Origin: a virus
Direction: 5' to 3' (one strand)
IMG/VR virus record: IMGVR_UViG_3300046791_000443
Location: 1-64,000 of that record
DNA: 64,000 bases
Shown here: in pieces, positions 39,667 to 47,508 of the stretch
Numbering within the stretch: position 1 is the first letter of the stretch
How the letters are laid out: each line of letters starts with the position of its first letter
Position numbers and translations under genes: made by a program
Notes under the pieces: model-generated
Told to the model about the DNA's origin: nothing
Database searches by the model: none
The model's input: only the letters and a program-made list of their open reading frames with translations

Positions 39667-42027
39667 TCACTCATCAGGCTCCTCCCTGCGCCGCACCAGG
39701 TGAAGCCCGGCCCGTTGCTGGGCCGTCAGCGGCGTCCGGTACTGTGGCACCCACCAGCCGCGCTTGCCCTTGATCGTGGCATAACGCGCCCAGCCCGTGC
39801 GCTCGAGCCTGGCGTTGAGATCCTGGCGGCTGACAAATGCGCGCCCCATCGGCGTGCCGTAATGCTCGAGCAGCTCCTTGGCCGTGGCGTGCACCCAGCT
39901 GTCGTCCGGCTCGGCAGCGCCCTGGCGCCGGTAGTCGAGGTCGCGGATGACGTCCTGCACATCGCTGTCGACCTGGTGCTCCTGGCTGACCGCGTTGTGC
40001 AGCTCGATCTCCTTGTCGGTCAGCCAGTACTGCTCGCCCTGGTCGGCCAGGATGGCGACCTGGACCCACAGCTGCTGCAGATCGACGTCGTGCTGCCAGT
40101 CGCAGCTCTCCACCGCCAGCGTCCAGAAGCGCCGCTCGCCCGAGGCGTCGACCAGGAAGCCGGCGGGGTTCACCGTCGCGACGTAGCCCGTGCACCTGGG
40201 CCGCTTCTCCTCGCCGCGGCCGTAGGCCGAGCGATAGACGTCGACCGTGGTGGTGAGGAAATTCTTGAGCGCCGCCGTGTCGCTCTTCCTGAACGAGGCC
40301 TCGACCTCACCGAGCTCGACGATCGGCGTCATCGTCGCCCGCCGCACCACATCGCGCTCGTTGTTGTTGCCCAGGTGCAGCGTGATGCCGCCCGTCACCC
40401 ACTGCGGCGGCAGCAGCGCGTGCTGCACCCACTTCGACTTGCCGATGTCCTGCTTGCCCTGGAGGACGAGACAGTAGCCGACGTCGGTCGGCATCTCGCG
40501 GTCCCAGTTGGTCATCGCCACCATCGCCTGGATCAGCCAGCGCCGCACCACGATGTCGCGCCACCGCGACAGTGACGGGTCGCGCATCTTCAGGGTGGCC
40601 GCCAGGGCGCCGATGCGATCGACGCCGTCCCAGTCCCTGCTGTCGATCCAGTCGAGCACCGGATGATAGCGATGCCCATCGGCGTAGGCCGTCATGGCGT
40701 GGCGGATGCGATCCTGGGCGTCCATCCCGCACCGCTGGCAGGCGTGCACCAGCAGCGCCAGCATGTTCTCGGGCGCCTCCTCGCGATCGTACTCCTCGAG
40801 CGTCGCCTCGACCTCGTAGGTCATCACGTTGCGCCTGGCGTGCAGCCCGATCGCCCGCATCACCGCGTGCACCTTGGCGTCGCTCGTCGACTGCTTGAGC
40901 GCGATGTTGCCCTTCGCCGTCAGCGTCACGTTGGGCAGGATCTCCGGCCCCAGCGCCAGGTCGTCGATGTGGCGCGCCAGCCGCAGCGCCGGGCTGAGCT
41001 CGCCCAGGTAGGCGCCGGCCCCAGGTGGTGCCACGAAGCGCACGCTCTCCTGTCCAGCACGCTGCTCGCGATTTTCACCCGAGCTCCGTTCCAGTATGGC
41101 GCCCAGGCGCTGGCCGATCGCCGGGATGTCGATCGCGTCGGTGATGTCGAGCCGGGCCTCGGGATCCTGCTCGAGGATCCAGGCCTCGAGATCCCTGGTG
41201 CGCTTGTCGGCGCAATGGCCGTGCAGGCAGCTGAAGATCCCCGGCACCCCAGGATGGTAGTCTGTGCCGTGCTCGGGGTCGGTCGTGTGACCATCCTCCC
41301 AGGGACACACGATCGGATACCAGCCGCGGCCACCGCCGCCCTCGCGCACCATGCCGTGCTCGAGCAGCCACTCGAACTTGGGATCGACCTGACCCTCGGG
41401 CAGCTCGGGCAGCTCGTCCTGCAGCGGCGGCACGCCGGCCGGCAGCACATCGAAGCCGACGGCGATGCGCGCCAGGGTGAACAGCCGCTCGTCGTGGTGC
41501 TCGAGCACGCGGGCCACGAAGTTGCCGCGCTTGGTGTTGACGCTGCCAGGCACGCGCAGCAGCCGGTCGGCGCGCTTGGCGCCTTTATCGGTAAATCCGG
41601 CCTCGGCCAGGGCCTCGATCAGGGCATGGGCGTCGGCCGGCGCCACCGGCTCCTCCAGGACATAAAACCACTGCTCGTTGCCTGGGCTGGTCTCTATGCG
41701 GGTTGTAGGGGGCAGGGGAATTTTATCGGGGTGGATGCGGCTGTTGGGCGCCGTGCCGACGTCGTCGAGGCCGATCACCCAGGTGCGCAGCAGATCCGCG
41801 GCACCCTTCCTGACCCGCTGCTGGCGGGCGCCCGTGACGCGCACAGTGGATATGCAGAAGTAGAGCCGGCCAACCGGCTGCGCCTCGCGCCCCTCGCGCC
41901 AGCGCCGCGACCTGAAGTCGGGCTTGCCGTCCTCGAAGTCCTTGTCGCCGCCGATCGCCACCGCCTCGCCCGGATCGTCGGCATTGACACCGGGGAAAAT
42001 GAACCCCAGAAACTCGTCTACATTCAT
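39667..42027 (-). CDS. VapE/D5-like primase-helicase
   Basis: 786 residues, ATG at 42027. The N-terminal 250 residues resemble RepB-like primases (LRTWVIGLDDVG, EQWFYVLEEPVAPADAHAL, KRADRLLRVPGSVNTKRGNF). A zinc-like Cys/His patch follows (GIFSCLHGHCADKR). Residues about 440-690 are the virulence-associated E / superfamily 3 ATPase: Walker A LQGKQDIGKSKW near 521, PIVELGEVEAS, and CTGYVATVNP then DASGERRFW. It likely unwinds and primes at the origin. The iteron region lies just downstream in minus orientation. Confidence 0.8.
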   Translation of the reverse strand: MNVDEFLGFIFPGVNADDPGEAVAIGGDKDFEDGKPDFRSRRWREGREAQPVGRLYFCISTVRVTGARQQRVRKGAADLLRTWVIGLDDVGTAPNSRIHPDKIPLPPTTRIETSPGNEQWFYVLEEPVAPADAHALIEALAEAGFTDKGAKRADRLLRVPGSVNTKRGNFVARVLEHHDERLFTLARIAVGFDVLPAGVPPLQDELPELPEGQVDPKFEWLLEHGMVREGGGGRGWYPIVCPWEDGHTTDPEHGTDYHPGVPGIFSCLHGHCADKRTRDLEAWILEQDPEARLDITDAIDIPAIGQRLGAILERSSGENREQRAGQESVRFVAPPGAGAYLGELSPALRLARHIDDLALGPEILPNVTLTAKGNIALKQSTSDAKVHAVMRAIGLHARRNVMTYEVEATLEEYDREEAPENMLALLVHACQRCGMDAQDRIRHAMTAYADGHRYHPVLDWIDSRDWDGVDRIGALAATLKMRDPSLSRWRDIVVRRWLIQAMVAMTNWDREMPTDVGYCLVLQGKQDIGKSKWVQHALLPPQWVTGGITLHLGNNNERDVVRRATMTPIVELGEVEASFRKSDTAALKNFLTTTVDVYRSAYGRGEEKRPRCTGYVATVNPAGFLVDASGERRFWTLAVESCDWQHDVDLQQLWVQVAILADQGEQYWLTDKEIELHNAVSQEHQVDSDVQDVIRDLDYRRQGAAEPDDSWVHATAKELLEHYGTPMGRAFVSRQDLNARLERTGWARYATIKGKRGWWVPQYRTPLTAQQRAGLHLVRRREEPDE

Positions 42028-42129
42028 TGTTGTCGTCCTTCAAAATGCACAATGGGTGGGGTCGTAGCGCGTAAGCCCTTCCCGGCAGATGCGTGAAAGC
42101 TCAAGCTTCTGTGGCAGGAAGCACTCTCG

Positions 42130-42160
42130 GAGGCCCCGTCGTTGATCGCGTCGGGGCCTC
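42130..42160. other. Hairpin between accessory genes and primase
   Basis: Perfect 9-bp arms GAGGCCCCG (42130-42138) and CGGGGCCTC (42152-42160) with a 13-nt loop. No T-run on either side. It lies in the gap 42028-42197, which holds no gene, after the small genes and before the primase-helicase. Could slow transcription or separate transcripts. Confidence 0.45.
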
Positions 42161-42197
42161 TCTCGTCTACGCCCGACTCATCGGCACGCGCAACAGC

Positions 42198-42614
42198 TCA
42201 GTCGAAGCCCACCGGCCCGCTCAGTCCACAGTGCCCTGGGCGATCGCCTGGCGCGAAAACCTTGAACCAGAAATCACGCAGGCCGTCCCAGGTGAACGTC
42301 GCATCGACACCAGGCGGCAGGATGGCCGGCACGACACGGCGCAGCGTGCCGGTGACCGGATCGCGCACCCACACCTTGGGCGAGCTCGCCAGCGGCGAGA
42401 CGCGCAGCAGCGTGTCGTCGCCATCCCAGCGCCACTGCGAGCACTGGTGGCCGATGCAGGTGCCGACCTCGACCTGGGGCGAGCCGATCGGCCCCGGCGT
42501 GTAGGCGTTGGAGCCGCCCACCGTCTCGACGATCGCCGGCGGCCCAGGCGCATCGAAGCTCAGCGTCGTGCGCCGATGCGGGCACCACTGCAGCTTGCGG
42601 TCGCTCTCCTTCAT
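42198..42614 (-). CDS. Cys/His-containing accessory protein
   Basis: 138 residues, ATG at 42614 overlapping the previous stop (ATGA). Contains WCPHRRTTLSF at the N-terminus and CIGHQCSQWRW in the middle, so Cys/His could bind zinc. The rest is beta-rich (DTLLRVSPLASSPKVWVRD, TFTWDGLRDFWFKVF). Unknown function; part of the small-gene operon read toward the primase. Confidence 0.55.
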   Translation of the reverse strand: MKESDRKLQWCPHRRTTLSFDAPGPPAIVETVGGSNAYTPGPIGSPQVEVGTCIGHQCSQWRWDGDDTLLRVSPLASSPKVWVRDPVTGTLRRVVPAILPPGVDATFTWDGLRDFWFKVFAPGDRPGHCGLSGPVGFD

Positions 42615-42853
42615 GGCAGCAGCGCGCCCTGGACGCCGTCGGTCGCGAGCTCGGGCGGCTTGTCACCGATCGGCTCGTCGTGCGTGAAGTCGATGACCTT
42701 GTGGCCGCCCCGCTTCCACACCTTGGCCTTGTCCTCGTCCATCGTCAGCTCGGCCATCGTGCCGTCGGCCGTGCAGATCCCCCAGGCGCGCCAGCGCCTG
42801 TAGTAGGGCCCGTCCTGGTTGGGTGGTGAGTAGAGTATCGGCTTCTGTCGCAT
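42611..42853 (-). CDS. Small accessory protein
   Basis: 80 residues from the ATG at 42853 with GGAGG; the longer frame overlaps the DUF932 gene region and was rejected. Begins MRQKPILYSPPNQDGPYYRR, then WRAWGICTADGTMAELTMDE and KAKVWKRGGHKVIDFTHD. It looks like one small beta-rich domain. Coupled to the next gene. Function unknown. Confidence 0.55.
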   Translation of the reverse strand: MRQKPILYSPPNQDGPYYRRWRAWGICTADGTMAELTMDEDKAKVWKRGGHKVIDFTHDEPIGDKPPELATDGVQGALLP

Positions 42854-42926
42854 GTGACCTCCGAGGCTCGAGAGAGGCGGCGGCGCGCCCACAGGAGAGC
42901 AAGCGCGCCGCCGGTCCAGCCCGCTG

Positions 42927-43751
42927 CTACGCAACAACCACGGAGCGCGGAGCAGGCTGGACAGTCTCTGCCAGATCAGCCGCGGCTGACCAGAGCTTCT
43001 TGTTGAAGTCGATGTCGACCGCCAGGCTCTTGATGCCCTGGACCGCGCGCCAGGCACCCTTGGCGCTGCGGCCCTGGGCGCCACCGCGCGTCATGTTCTC
43101 CTGGGCGCGGTTGAAGACGCTCCACAGGTCGGCACCGTTGTCGAGCGCACGCCGGCTCCACAGCACATGCTGCTCGGGTACCTCGATCGTGGTGCCGCGA
43201 AGCTCGAGCGCCTTCATCGCGAAGGCGCGCGTCTGGTCGGGGCTGAGCTCGATCTTCTGCCACCGCTTGGCCACTTCGACCACGCGCGCGAACTGGCTGG
43301 TGATCGACTGCACCGCGCCCAGGAAGTTGCCGGTCAGCTCGCGACCCGTGTGGCGCACGCTGAAGCGCATGTCGCTGTCCATCACCGTCATGCCGTTCAG
43401 GCACACCAGGCGCTTGAGCCCGGCCGACATGTCGGCGCCGCTCGTGCGATCGTGGCTGTTCCTGAACAGGGCCTGCGGCACGATCATGCCGAGCTCCTTG
43501 GTCTGGTTGGCCCAGTCGACGCCGGCCTTCTCGAAGCGGATCTCGTGCATCGCGTACTCGCGGCCGTCGGGAGCCTTCTTGACGCCCTGGCGGACCTCGA
43601 CCGGCTGGAAGCCGAGCGAGCGCATCGAGCGCACGACATGGTAGGAGGGCAGGTAGGCGTAGCGGTCGCTCACCTTGCTCGAGGCGTGCGTGGCAAACAC
43701 CGAGGGGGCGGCTTGTCTGATCTGGTCGTCTGTCAATCCATCGAAAGGCAT
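42927..43751 (-). CDS. DUF932 family protein
   Basis: 274 residues, ATG at 43751 with AAGGAGAC. The pattern of the phage/plasmid DUF932 (DUF945) family is clear: SDRYAYLPSYHVVRSMRSLG, FQPVEVRQGVK, FRNSHDRTSGADMSAGLKR and LVCLNGMTVMDSDMRFSVRH. A helical C-terminal half follows (QITSQFARVVEVAKRW type). Such genes are common on phages and plasmids next to replication or anti-restriction genes; biochemical function is unsettled. Confidence 0.8.
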   Translation of the reverse strand: MPFDGLTDDQIRQAAPSVFATHASSKVSDRYAYLPSYHVVRSMRSLGFQPVEVRQGVKKAPDGREYAMHEIRFEKAGVDWANQTKELGMIVPQALFRNSHDRTSGADMSAGLKRLVCLNGMTVMDSDMRFSVRHTGRELTGNFLGAVQSITSQFARVVEVAKRWQKIELSPDQTRAFAMKALELRGTTIEVPEQHVLWSRRALDNGADLWSVFNRAQENMTRGGAQGRSAKGAWRAVQGIKSLAVDIDFNKKLWSAAADLAETVQPAPRSVVVA

Positions 43752-43771
43752 GGTCGTCTCCTTGTGGCAGG

Positions 43772-44023
43772 TTAAGAGTTGTCGTCGTTGTCGGGGTCGT
43801 CGTCTTCATCGTTGCAGGGCGGCATCTCGATCTCCTCGATCACCGTGCCGTCCGCTTCGGTGATGATGACATGACGCCCGAGGTCCACGCGCTGGAACTC
43901 GAGCCGCCAATTCTCCAGCCACGCCAGGGCGGCTGCGCGATCGTCGAACGTCTCCTCGACGACGCGGATCGGGTCGGCCTCGTCGAACGAGACGACGTAG
44001 TCGACGCAGCGCCCGGCGATCAT
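43772..44023 (-). CDS. Small acidic protein
   Basis: 83 residues, ATG at 44023 overlapping the previous stop (ATGA). A compact alpha/beta start (VDYVVSFDEADPIRVVEE, DRAAALAWLENWRLEFQR), a strand pair (RHVIITEADGTVIEEIEM) and a very acidic tail (NDEDDDPDNDD). The start resembles the RxxAxAxxxxL pattern of other small proteins here (45993, 49199). An acidic DNA-mimic role is conceivable; unproven. Confidence 0.55.
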   Translation of the reverse strand: MIAGRCVDYVVSFDEADPIRVVEETFDDRAAALAWLENWRLEFQRVDLGRHVIITEADGTVIEEIEMPPCNDEDDDPDNDDNS

Positions 44024-44499
44024 CGTGCCACCTCGAACTTGACCGGCATATCAGCCACCTTGTGGGGGCCGATGCGACGCGCCATCAGCACGGCGCCGTA
44101 GCCCTGGAGGTACATCCGCGCCATGCGGCCCTCGGGCGAGTTGCCGTGCTTCTCGAGCTCGGCGCCCTGCTTGGCGATGAAGCCGGCGATCTCGTTGTCG
44201 TCGAGCTTGGTGCCCATCAGGTAGGCGTTGGCGTAGGCCATCACCTCCATGTGCTTGAGCTCGGGTGCCGACACCAGGTCGGCCTGCTCGTGCGTCTCGG
44301 CGTGCGAGGCGCCGTCGTCGTAGCCGATGCAATCGTCGACCAGCAGCTTGTCGTTGAGGTAGACCGCGACGGTGGTGTCGAGCGTGCCGGGGGTGCGACG
44401 GCCACGCAGCTCGTAGACACCCTTGCGGCCGTTGACGGCCAGGTAGGAGGTGCGGTCAGAGAAGGTGGTGAGCGTCCAGATCAGATTGTGCGTTGTCAT
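44020..44499 (-). CDS. Accessory protein with shared leader
   Basis: 159 residues from the ATG at 44499, chosen because GGAG sits six bases upstream; an ATG two codons earlier is too close. The leader (CCAACCACGGAGATGAAAATG) is the one shared by several genes in this region. Mixed alpha/beta protein: LIWTLTTFSDRTSYLAVNG, TTVAVYLNDKLLVDD, HMEVMAYANAYLMGTKLDD. Unknown function. Confidence 0.55.
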   Translation of the reverse strand: MTTHNLIWTLTTFSDRTSYLAVNGRKGVYELRGRRTPGTLDTTVAVYLNDKLLVDDCIGYDDGASHAETHEQADLVSAPELKHMEVMAYANAYLMGTKLDDNEIAGFIAKQGAELEKHGNSPEGRMARMYLQGYGAVLMARRIGPHKVADMPVKFEVAR

Positions 44500-44578
44500 T
44501 TTCATCTCCGTGGTTGGTACCGCCGAAGCCCCGCATCAGCTTCTCGGGGCTGAGCGGGGCGAGGGGGATGCGAGGATC

Positions 44579-44818
44579 TCAGAACGGGATGTCGAGGGCC
44601 GGCGCGTCGACCTGGGCATGGATCTGGGCGCGATGATCGAACGGCGAGGCACCGACCGGCACCACCACCGTGTAGACGTCGTCGCCGCGATCGAGCATGC
44701 GGGCGACGGCCAGGGCGCCGTACTGCGTCAGGAAGGCGTAGGGATGAACGTGAGCCGAGAAGCCGCTGACCGCGTCGCGGCCGTCGAAGGAAGGAACGAT
44801 TGAGTAGACGTTGTACAT
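44579..44818 (-). CDS. Small protein behind a repeated promoter
   Basis: 79 residues from the ATG at 44818 behind ACCAACCACGGAGACCCTC. Alpha/beta pattern: MYNVYSIVPSFDGRDAVSG, AHVHPYAFLTQYGALAVARM, DDVYTVVVPVGASPFDHRA. A repeat-type promoter lies 26 bp upstream. Function unknown. Confidence 0.55.
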   Translation of the reverse strand: MYNVYSIVPSFDGRDAVSGFSAHVHPYAFLTQYGALAVARMLDRGDDVYTVVVPVGASPFDHRAQIHAQVDAPALDIPF

Positions 44819-44843
44819 GAGGGTCTCCGTGGTTGGTCCGACT

Positions 44844-44872
44844 GTAATGGCACCGTAACGGCACCGTGTCAA
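44844..44872 (-). promoter_or_regulatory. Promoter of the repeated TTGACA/CATTAT type
   Basis: Minus strand: -35 TTGACA (44867-44872), 17-bp spacer, -10 CATTAC (44844-44849). The spacer holds CCGT-T-ACGG flanked by two GGTGCC direct repeats. It resembles the promoters at 47.5-50.5 kb and drives the gene at 44818. Confidence 0.65.
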
Positions 44873-44948
44873 CAGCCCTGGATCAACAATCGTCCTGGGG
44901 ATAGAAACAGCCCTCGCCGCGTACCCCGTAGAACAGGAGGTCCGTCCC

Positions 44949-45227
44949 ATGATCGGTTGCTTGCTTCTCGCGTTCGCGCTCTGCGCCCCGCCCGGCTACG
45001 CTGGCCCGGCCTATGGCTACGGCCAGGGCTATGCCTATTCCCAGGGCTACAGCCAGGCCTACAGCCAGGCCTACGTCGTCCAGGCGCCCCCGCCCCAGGT
45101 GGTCTACGTCCAGGCCCAGCCGGTCTACTACGCCCCGCCGATCGCCTATCCAGGCATCAACGTGAACCTGGGCGGCTGGAACCGGAGCACCTGGGGTGGC
45201 CAGGGCTACTACCGCGGCCGCCACTAG
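44949..45227 (+). CDS. Secreted Tyr/Gln/Gly-rich protein (lone plus-strand gene)
   Basis: 92 residues, ATG at 44949 with AGGAGG. Signal peptide (MIGCLLLAFALCAPPGYAG), then a low-complexity part with repeats of GQGYAYSQGYSQAYSQAY, then PPPQVVYVQAQPVYYAP and a Gly/Trp/Tyr end. The only plus-strand gene between 33 and 50.7 kb. Its stop overlaps the converging gene by four bases. Possibly an adhesive or phase-separating surface peptide. No promoter is evident. Confidence 0.55.
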   Translation: MIGCLLLAFALCAPPGYAGPAYGYGQGYAYSQGYSQAYSQAYVVQAPPPQVVYVQAQPVYYAPPIAYPGINVNLGGWNRSTWGGQGYYRGRH

Positions 45228-45433
45228 CCCCAGGCGACCCACAGCAGCCCCAGGGCGGCCAGGAGCGGCGGACCCAGCCACGCCAGCAGCAGGACGGCCC
45301 AGGCCATCCAGAGGGGCGGAAACAGGCCCCGGCGGCCGCCTCCAGGCGGCTCCCAGTCCTGCCACAGGATCATGTTCTCGGTCTCGGCCACCTTGACCTG
45401 GTAGTCGCCGTCCAGGGGCCGCTGCCGGCGCAT
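45224..45433 (-). CDS. Small membrane protein
   Basis: 69 residues, ATG at 45433. Polar N-terminus (MRRQRPLDGDYQVKVAETEN), a Trp-containing stretch, then a C-terminal hydrophobic span of about 25 residues (LWMAWAVLLLAWLGPPLLAA). One-span membrane protein, tail-anchored. Function unknown. Confidence 0.55.
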   Translation of the reverse strand: MRRQRPLDGDYQVKVAETENMILWQDWEPPGGGRRGLFPPLWMAWAVLLLAWLGPPLLAALGLLWVAWG

Positions 45434-45434
45434 G

Positions 45435-45608
45435 TCAGCGCGTCAGCATGGCCAGGGCGAAGGCGCCACCCGAAAGAATGGCCACGGCTGAAATGGCCAG
45501 GATCATCTCGAGCAGGATCCTGCCGGGGCTCTTGCCCGGCCCGTCGATCGGCTGAACGATCGCCCCCGTCGCGATCATCATCTTCCAGGGCGTGTCGCTG
45601 TCTTTCAT
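45435..45608 (-). CDS. Small tail-anchored membrane protein
   Basis: 57 residues from the ATG at 45608, which overlaps the previous stop (ATGA); the longer frame runs into the upstream gene. Soluble start (MKDSDTPWKMMIATGAIVQ) and a C-terminal membrane span (LLEMILAISAVAILSGGAF). Sits beside another small membrane gene, so the two may act together in the envelope. Unknown. Confidence 0.5.
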   Translation of the reverse strand: MKDSDTPWKMMIATGAIVQPIDGPGKSPGRILLEMILAISAVAILSGGAFALAMLTR

Positions 45609-45823
45609 AGCTCGATCCTTTCCGCTCGGTTGAGCTCGTCGCAGGCGCGCTGCAGGGCCTCGTCCTGCCACTCCTCCCACGGCATCATCTCGTCGTTGAA
45701 CGTGCGGATCCAGGTCGTGCCGCAGAAGAGGTGCCGCTTGTTGCGGTCCTCGCCGTGCGGGAACGACAGCAGGCTCGTGGTGAGGTACCAGCCGCGTCCG
45801 AGAAGATAGCCGCTGATGGTCAT
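45605..45823 (-). CDS. Small accessory protein
   Basis: 72 residues from the ATG at 45823, overlapping the previous stop (ATGA). Begins MTISGYLLGRGWYLTTSLLS, then a Trp-rich segment (FCGTTWIRTFNDEMMPWEEW) and a final acidic/basic helix (QRACDELNRAERIEL). No family recognised. Confidence 0.5.
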   Translation of the reverse strand: MTISGYLLGRGWYLTTSLLSFPHGEDRNKRHLFCGTTWIRTFNDEMMPWEEWQDEALQRACDELNRAERIEL

Positions 45824-45996
45824 GTCACGAGCCTCTGCAGGATGCCCTGGAGCAGGGCGAGCTTGATCGTCACCGCGTCGACCGCCCTGGGGTCGAACGC
45901 CTCCGGGTGGTCGAGGACGAGACCGGACATCGTGATCTCGGCCTCGACCGCCTGGGTGAGGAAGTCGGCCTCGAGCTCGGTGAGCTCGAGCGTCAC
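45820..45996 (-). CDS. 58-residue helical protein
   Basis: A short frame from a GTG at 45996 that overlaps the previous stop (GTGA); its own stop overlaps the next start (ATGA). The translation is helical and acidic: TLELTELEADFLTQAVEAEI, then a Pro-containing turn, then AVDAVTIKLALLQGILQRL. Coupling on both sides and amphipathic helices support a real gene. Confidence 0.55.
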   Translation of the reverse strand: MTLELTELEADFLTQAVEAEITMSGLVLDHPEAFDPRAVDAVTIKLALLQGILQRLVT

Positions 45997-46235
45997 CCCG
46001 ACACCCCGAAGAAGTCATGCGGGTTGGGCGCGCAGGCGACCGGCCCAACATCCTCGTGCCAGGTGTACGACACCGGGTCGTCGCACTCCACGACGCGCGT
46101 CTCGCGCACCAGGGTCCAGCGCCGCGCCAGGTCGCGGACGTAGGCCTCGGCGTTCGCCCTGGTATCGAAGCGCAGCAGGTTGGCGGCCCAGGTGCCGCTG
46201 CTGTCGGCAATCACTTCAGCTTTGAAAGACGTCAC
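45993..46235 (-). CDS. Small protein related to the one at 49199
   Basis: 80 residues from a GTG at 46235 behind GAGGAGC. It carries RFDTRANAEAYVRDLARRW then TLVRETRVVE, close to the YESRADAMREARKLKGRW / RVIETRIV of the gene at 49199. The two are therefore paralogues. The end is Asp/Pro-rich with HEDVGPVACAPNPHDFFG. Function unknown. Confidence 0.55.
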   Translation of the reverse strand: MTSFKAEVIADSSGTWAANLLRFDTRANAEAYVRDLARRWTLVRETRVVECDDPVSYTWHEDVGPVACAPNPHDFFGVSG

Positions 46236-46459
46236 GGTCGTGCTCCTCTGTTGATTGGCGGTCGATGCTGGAATTGTCTGAGTTGCGTCACGGCATTGGC
46301 GAAGCCGCAGGCCGGTCGGAGATTGGATCCGGTGATCACCGTCATCCCGCCTGGCGCCAGCCACTTCAGGTGACCGCGCCTCGTCTTGCCGGCGAACTGG
46401 TAGCCGAGATCCTCTGCTATTCGACCGATGTCCCTCGCGTGCTGCTTTCGACTGACCAT
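46232..46459 (-). CDS. HicA-like small protein
   Basis: 75 residues, ATG at 46459 with CGGAG. The fold pattern suits HicA/dsRBD-like mRNA interferase relatives: a first helix (KQHARDIGRIAEDLGYQF), then GKTRRGHLKWLAPGGMTVI with His in the catalytic position (GHLKW), then a short helix. No HicB-type antitoxin is adjacent. Similar orphan domains occur in phage small-gene regions. Tentative. Confidence 0.5.
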   Translation of the reverse strand: MVSRKQHARDIGRIAEDLGYQFAGKTRRGHLKWLAPGGMTVITGSNLRPACGFANAVTQLRQFQHRPPINRGARP

Positions 46460-46546
46460 GCTGGCTCCGTTGCGGCTGGTGGCGGTCGCACTGACCGCGG
46501 GCGTAGAGCGCGCATGTCCACCAGCCAGGGCAGGCGCACGGTCTCA

Positions 46547-46825
46547 TCAGTGACATCCAGGACGCGCCGACATCTGTTCGAAGATGTCGTCGTAGATCAG
46601 CTGCAGCTCGGCCTTGACGAGCTCGAGCCTGGCCAGGCGCTGGCGGTGCTCGTGCATCGCCACCGAGCTGGCGCTGTCGTTGATCGTGTAGTAGTCGCGA
46701 CCATGCACAGAGATCTCGCGGATCGCAGCGATCGCTATCTCGAGCACGGTGATGGCGGCGCCGTACTGCTCGGCCAGGTCGCGGCCGTCGGTGCCATTGA
46801 GGTGGATCCGGGGGAACTGGGTCAT
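46547..46825 (-). CDS. Small helical protein
   Basis: 92 residues from the ATG at 46825 overlapping the previous stop (ATGA). It starts with FPRIHLNGTDGRDLAEQYGA and continues as two or three helices (ITVLEIAIAAIREISVHGRD, HRQRLARLELVKAELQLIYD). Probably an oligomeric helical protein. No family recognised. Confidence 0.55.
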   Translation of the reverse strand: MTQFPRIHLNGTDGRDLAEQYGAAITVLEIAIAAIREISVHGRDYYTINDSASSVAMHEHRQRLARLELVKAELQLIYDDIFEQMSARPGCH

Positions 46826-47139
46826 CGCGCGGCCCTCCGCGCGATGATGCCCCAGGCGGCCATGCTGATCTTGGCCTTGGTGCCGTCGAGGCTGCACAGC
46901 TTGCACCACTTGCGGCCCTCGCGGACCCACACCAGGCGCTGCCCGCTGCCGATCGGCGCCGCCTCGTCCAGGAGGAAGACGTTGACGAGCTCGGCCGTCG
47001 CCCAGGTCTCGCCCTCGGGGCGATGGATGGGGCGCTTGCGCCACCGCTTGCGCCTGGGCGCCGTGTTGGCGATCAGCAGCTGCACCGGCTGGCCGGTGCG
47101 CTCGCGGCGCAGGAAGTCGGGGATGTCGAGCGTGTCCAT
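46822..47139 (-). CDS. Basic accessory protein
   Basis: 105 residues from the ATG at 47139 overlapping the previous stop (ATGA). Begins MDTLDIPDFLRRERTGQPVQ, then a very basic stretch (APRRKRWRKRPIHRP), then a beta segment (LVNVFLLDEAAPIGSGQRL) and WVREGRKWCKLCSLDGTKAK with a Cys pair. May bind nucleic acid. Unknown. Confidence 0.55.
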   Translation of the reverse strand: MDTLDIPDFLRRERTGQPVQLLIANTAPRRKRWRKRPIHRPEGETWATAELVNVFLLDEAAPIGSGQRLVWVREGRKWCKLCSLDGTKAKISMAAWGIIARRAAR

Positions 47140-47444
47140 CACCACACCCCCAGCGTCTCGAGGACGTTGCGATCGCGATCGAGCTTGCGCAGCTCGGGAT
47201 GCGCGTCGCAGTACGTCTTGACCTCCTCGAAGATCGCCTTCTCTTCGACCGAGGCCATCATCATCATCATGATGCTGACCTTGTACGGGTTGATGCTGAG
47301 CATCGCGCCGTGCCAGGCCGCGTTGGCCTTGGGATCCTTGGCGTAGCTCGGCGCCTTGGCCAGGAAGTGGCCGACCCGCTTGCCGCGGCTGATCAGGCAC
47401 ATGTTGAAGGCCTTGCGGGCCTCGAGAGATAGCGTTGCTGTCAT
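47139..47444 (-). CDS. Small accessory protein with shared leader
   Basis: 101 residues, ATG at 47444 behind the shared leader ACCAACCACGGAGACTGAA. Helical: MTATLSLEARKAFNMCLISR, GKRVGHFLAKAPSYAKDPKA, a Met run (SIMMMMMAS) and an acidic end. First gene of a coupled run down to about 45.4 kb, transcribed from the promoter at 47470. Function unknown. Confidence 0.6.
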   Translation of the reverse strand: MTATLSLEARKAFNMCLISRGKRVGHFLAKAPSYAKDPKANAAWHGAMLSINPYKVSIMMMMMASVEEKAIFEEVKTYCDAHPELRKLDRDRNVLETLGVW

Positions 47445-47469
47445 TTCAGTCTCCGTGGTTGGTGGGGTG

Positions 47470-47499
47470 AGAGTGGGGCCCCTACGGCCCCACTGTCAA
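47470..47499 (-). promoter_or_regulatory. Promoter with palindromic spacer
   Basis: Minus strand: -35 TTGACA (47494-47499), 18-bp spacer, -10 CACTCT (47470-47475; weaker than its sisters). The spacer holds GGGGCC-GTAGG-GGCCCC. It drives the run of small genes from 47444 down. Confidence 0.65.
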
Positions 47500-47508
47500 C
47501 TGTTGATT

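Noticed and set aside
40663-42096. 477-residue open frame on the plus strand
   Set aside because: Antisense to the primase-helicase; shadow frame.
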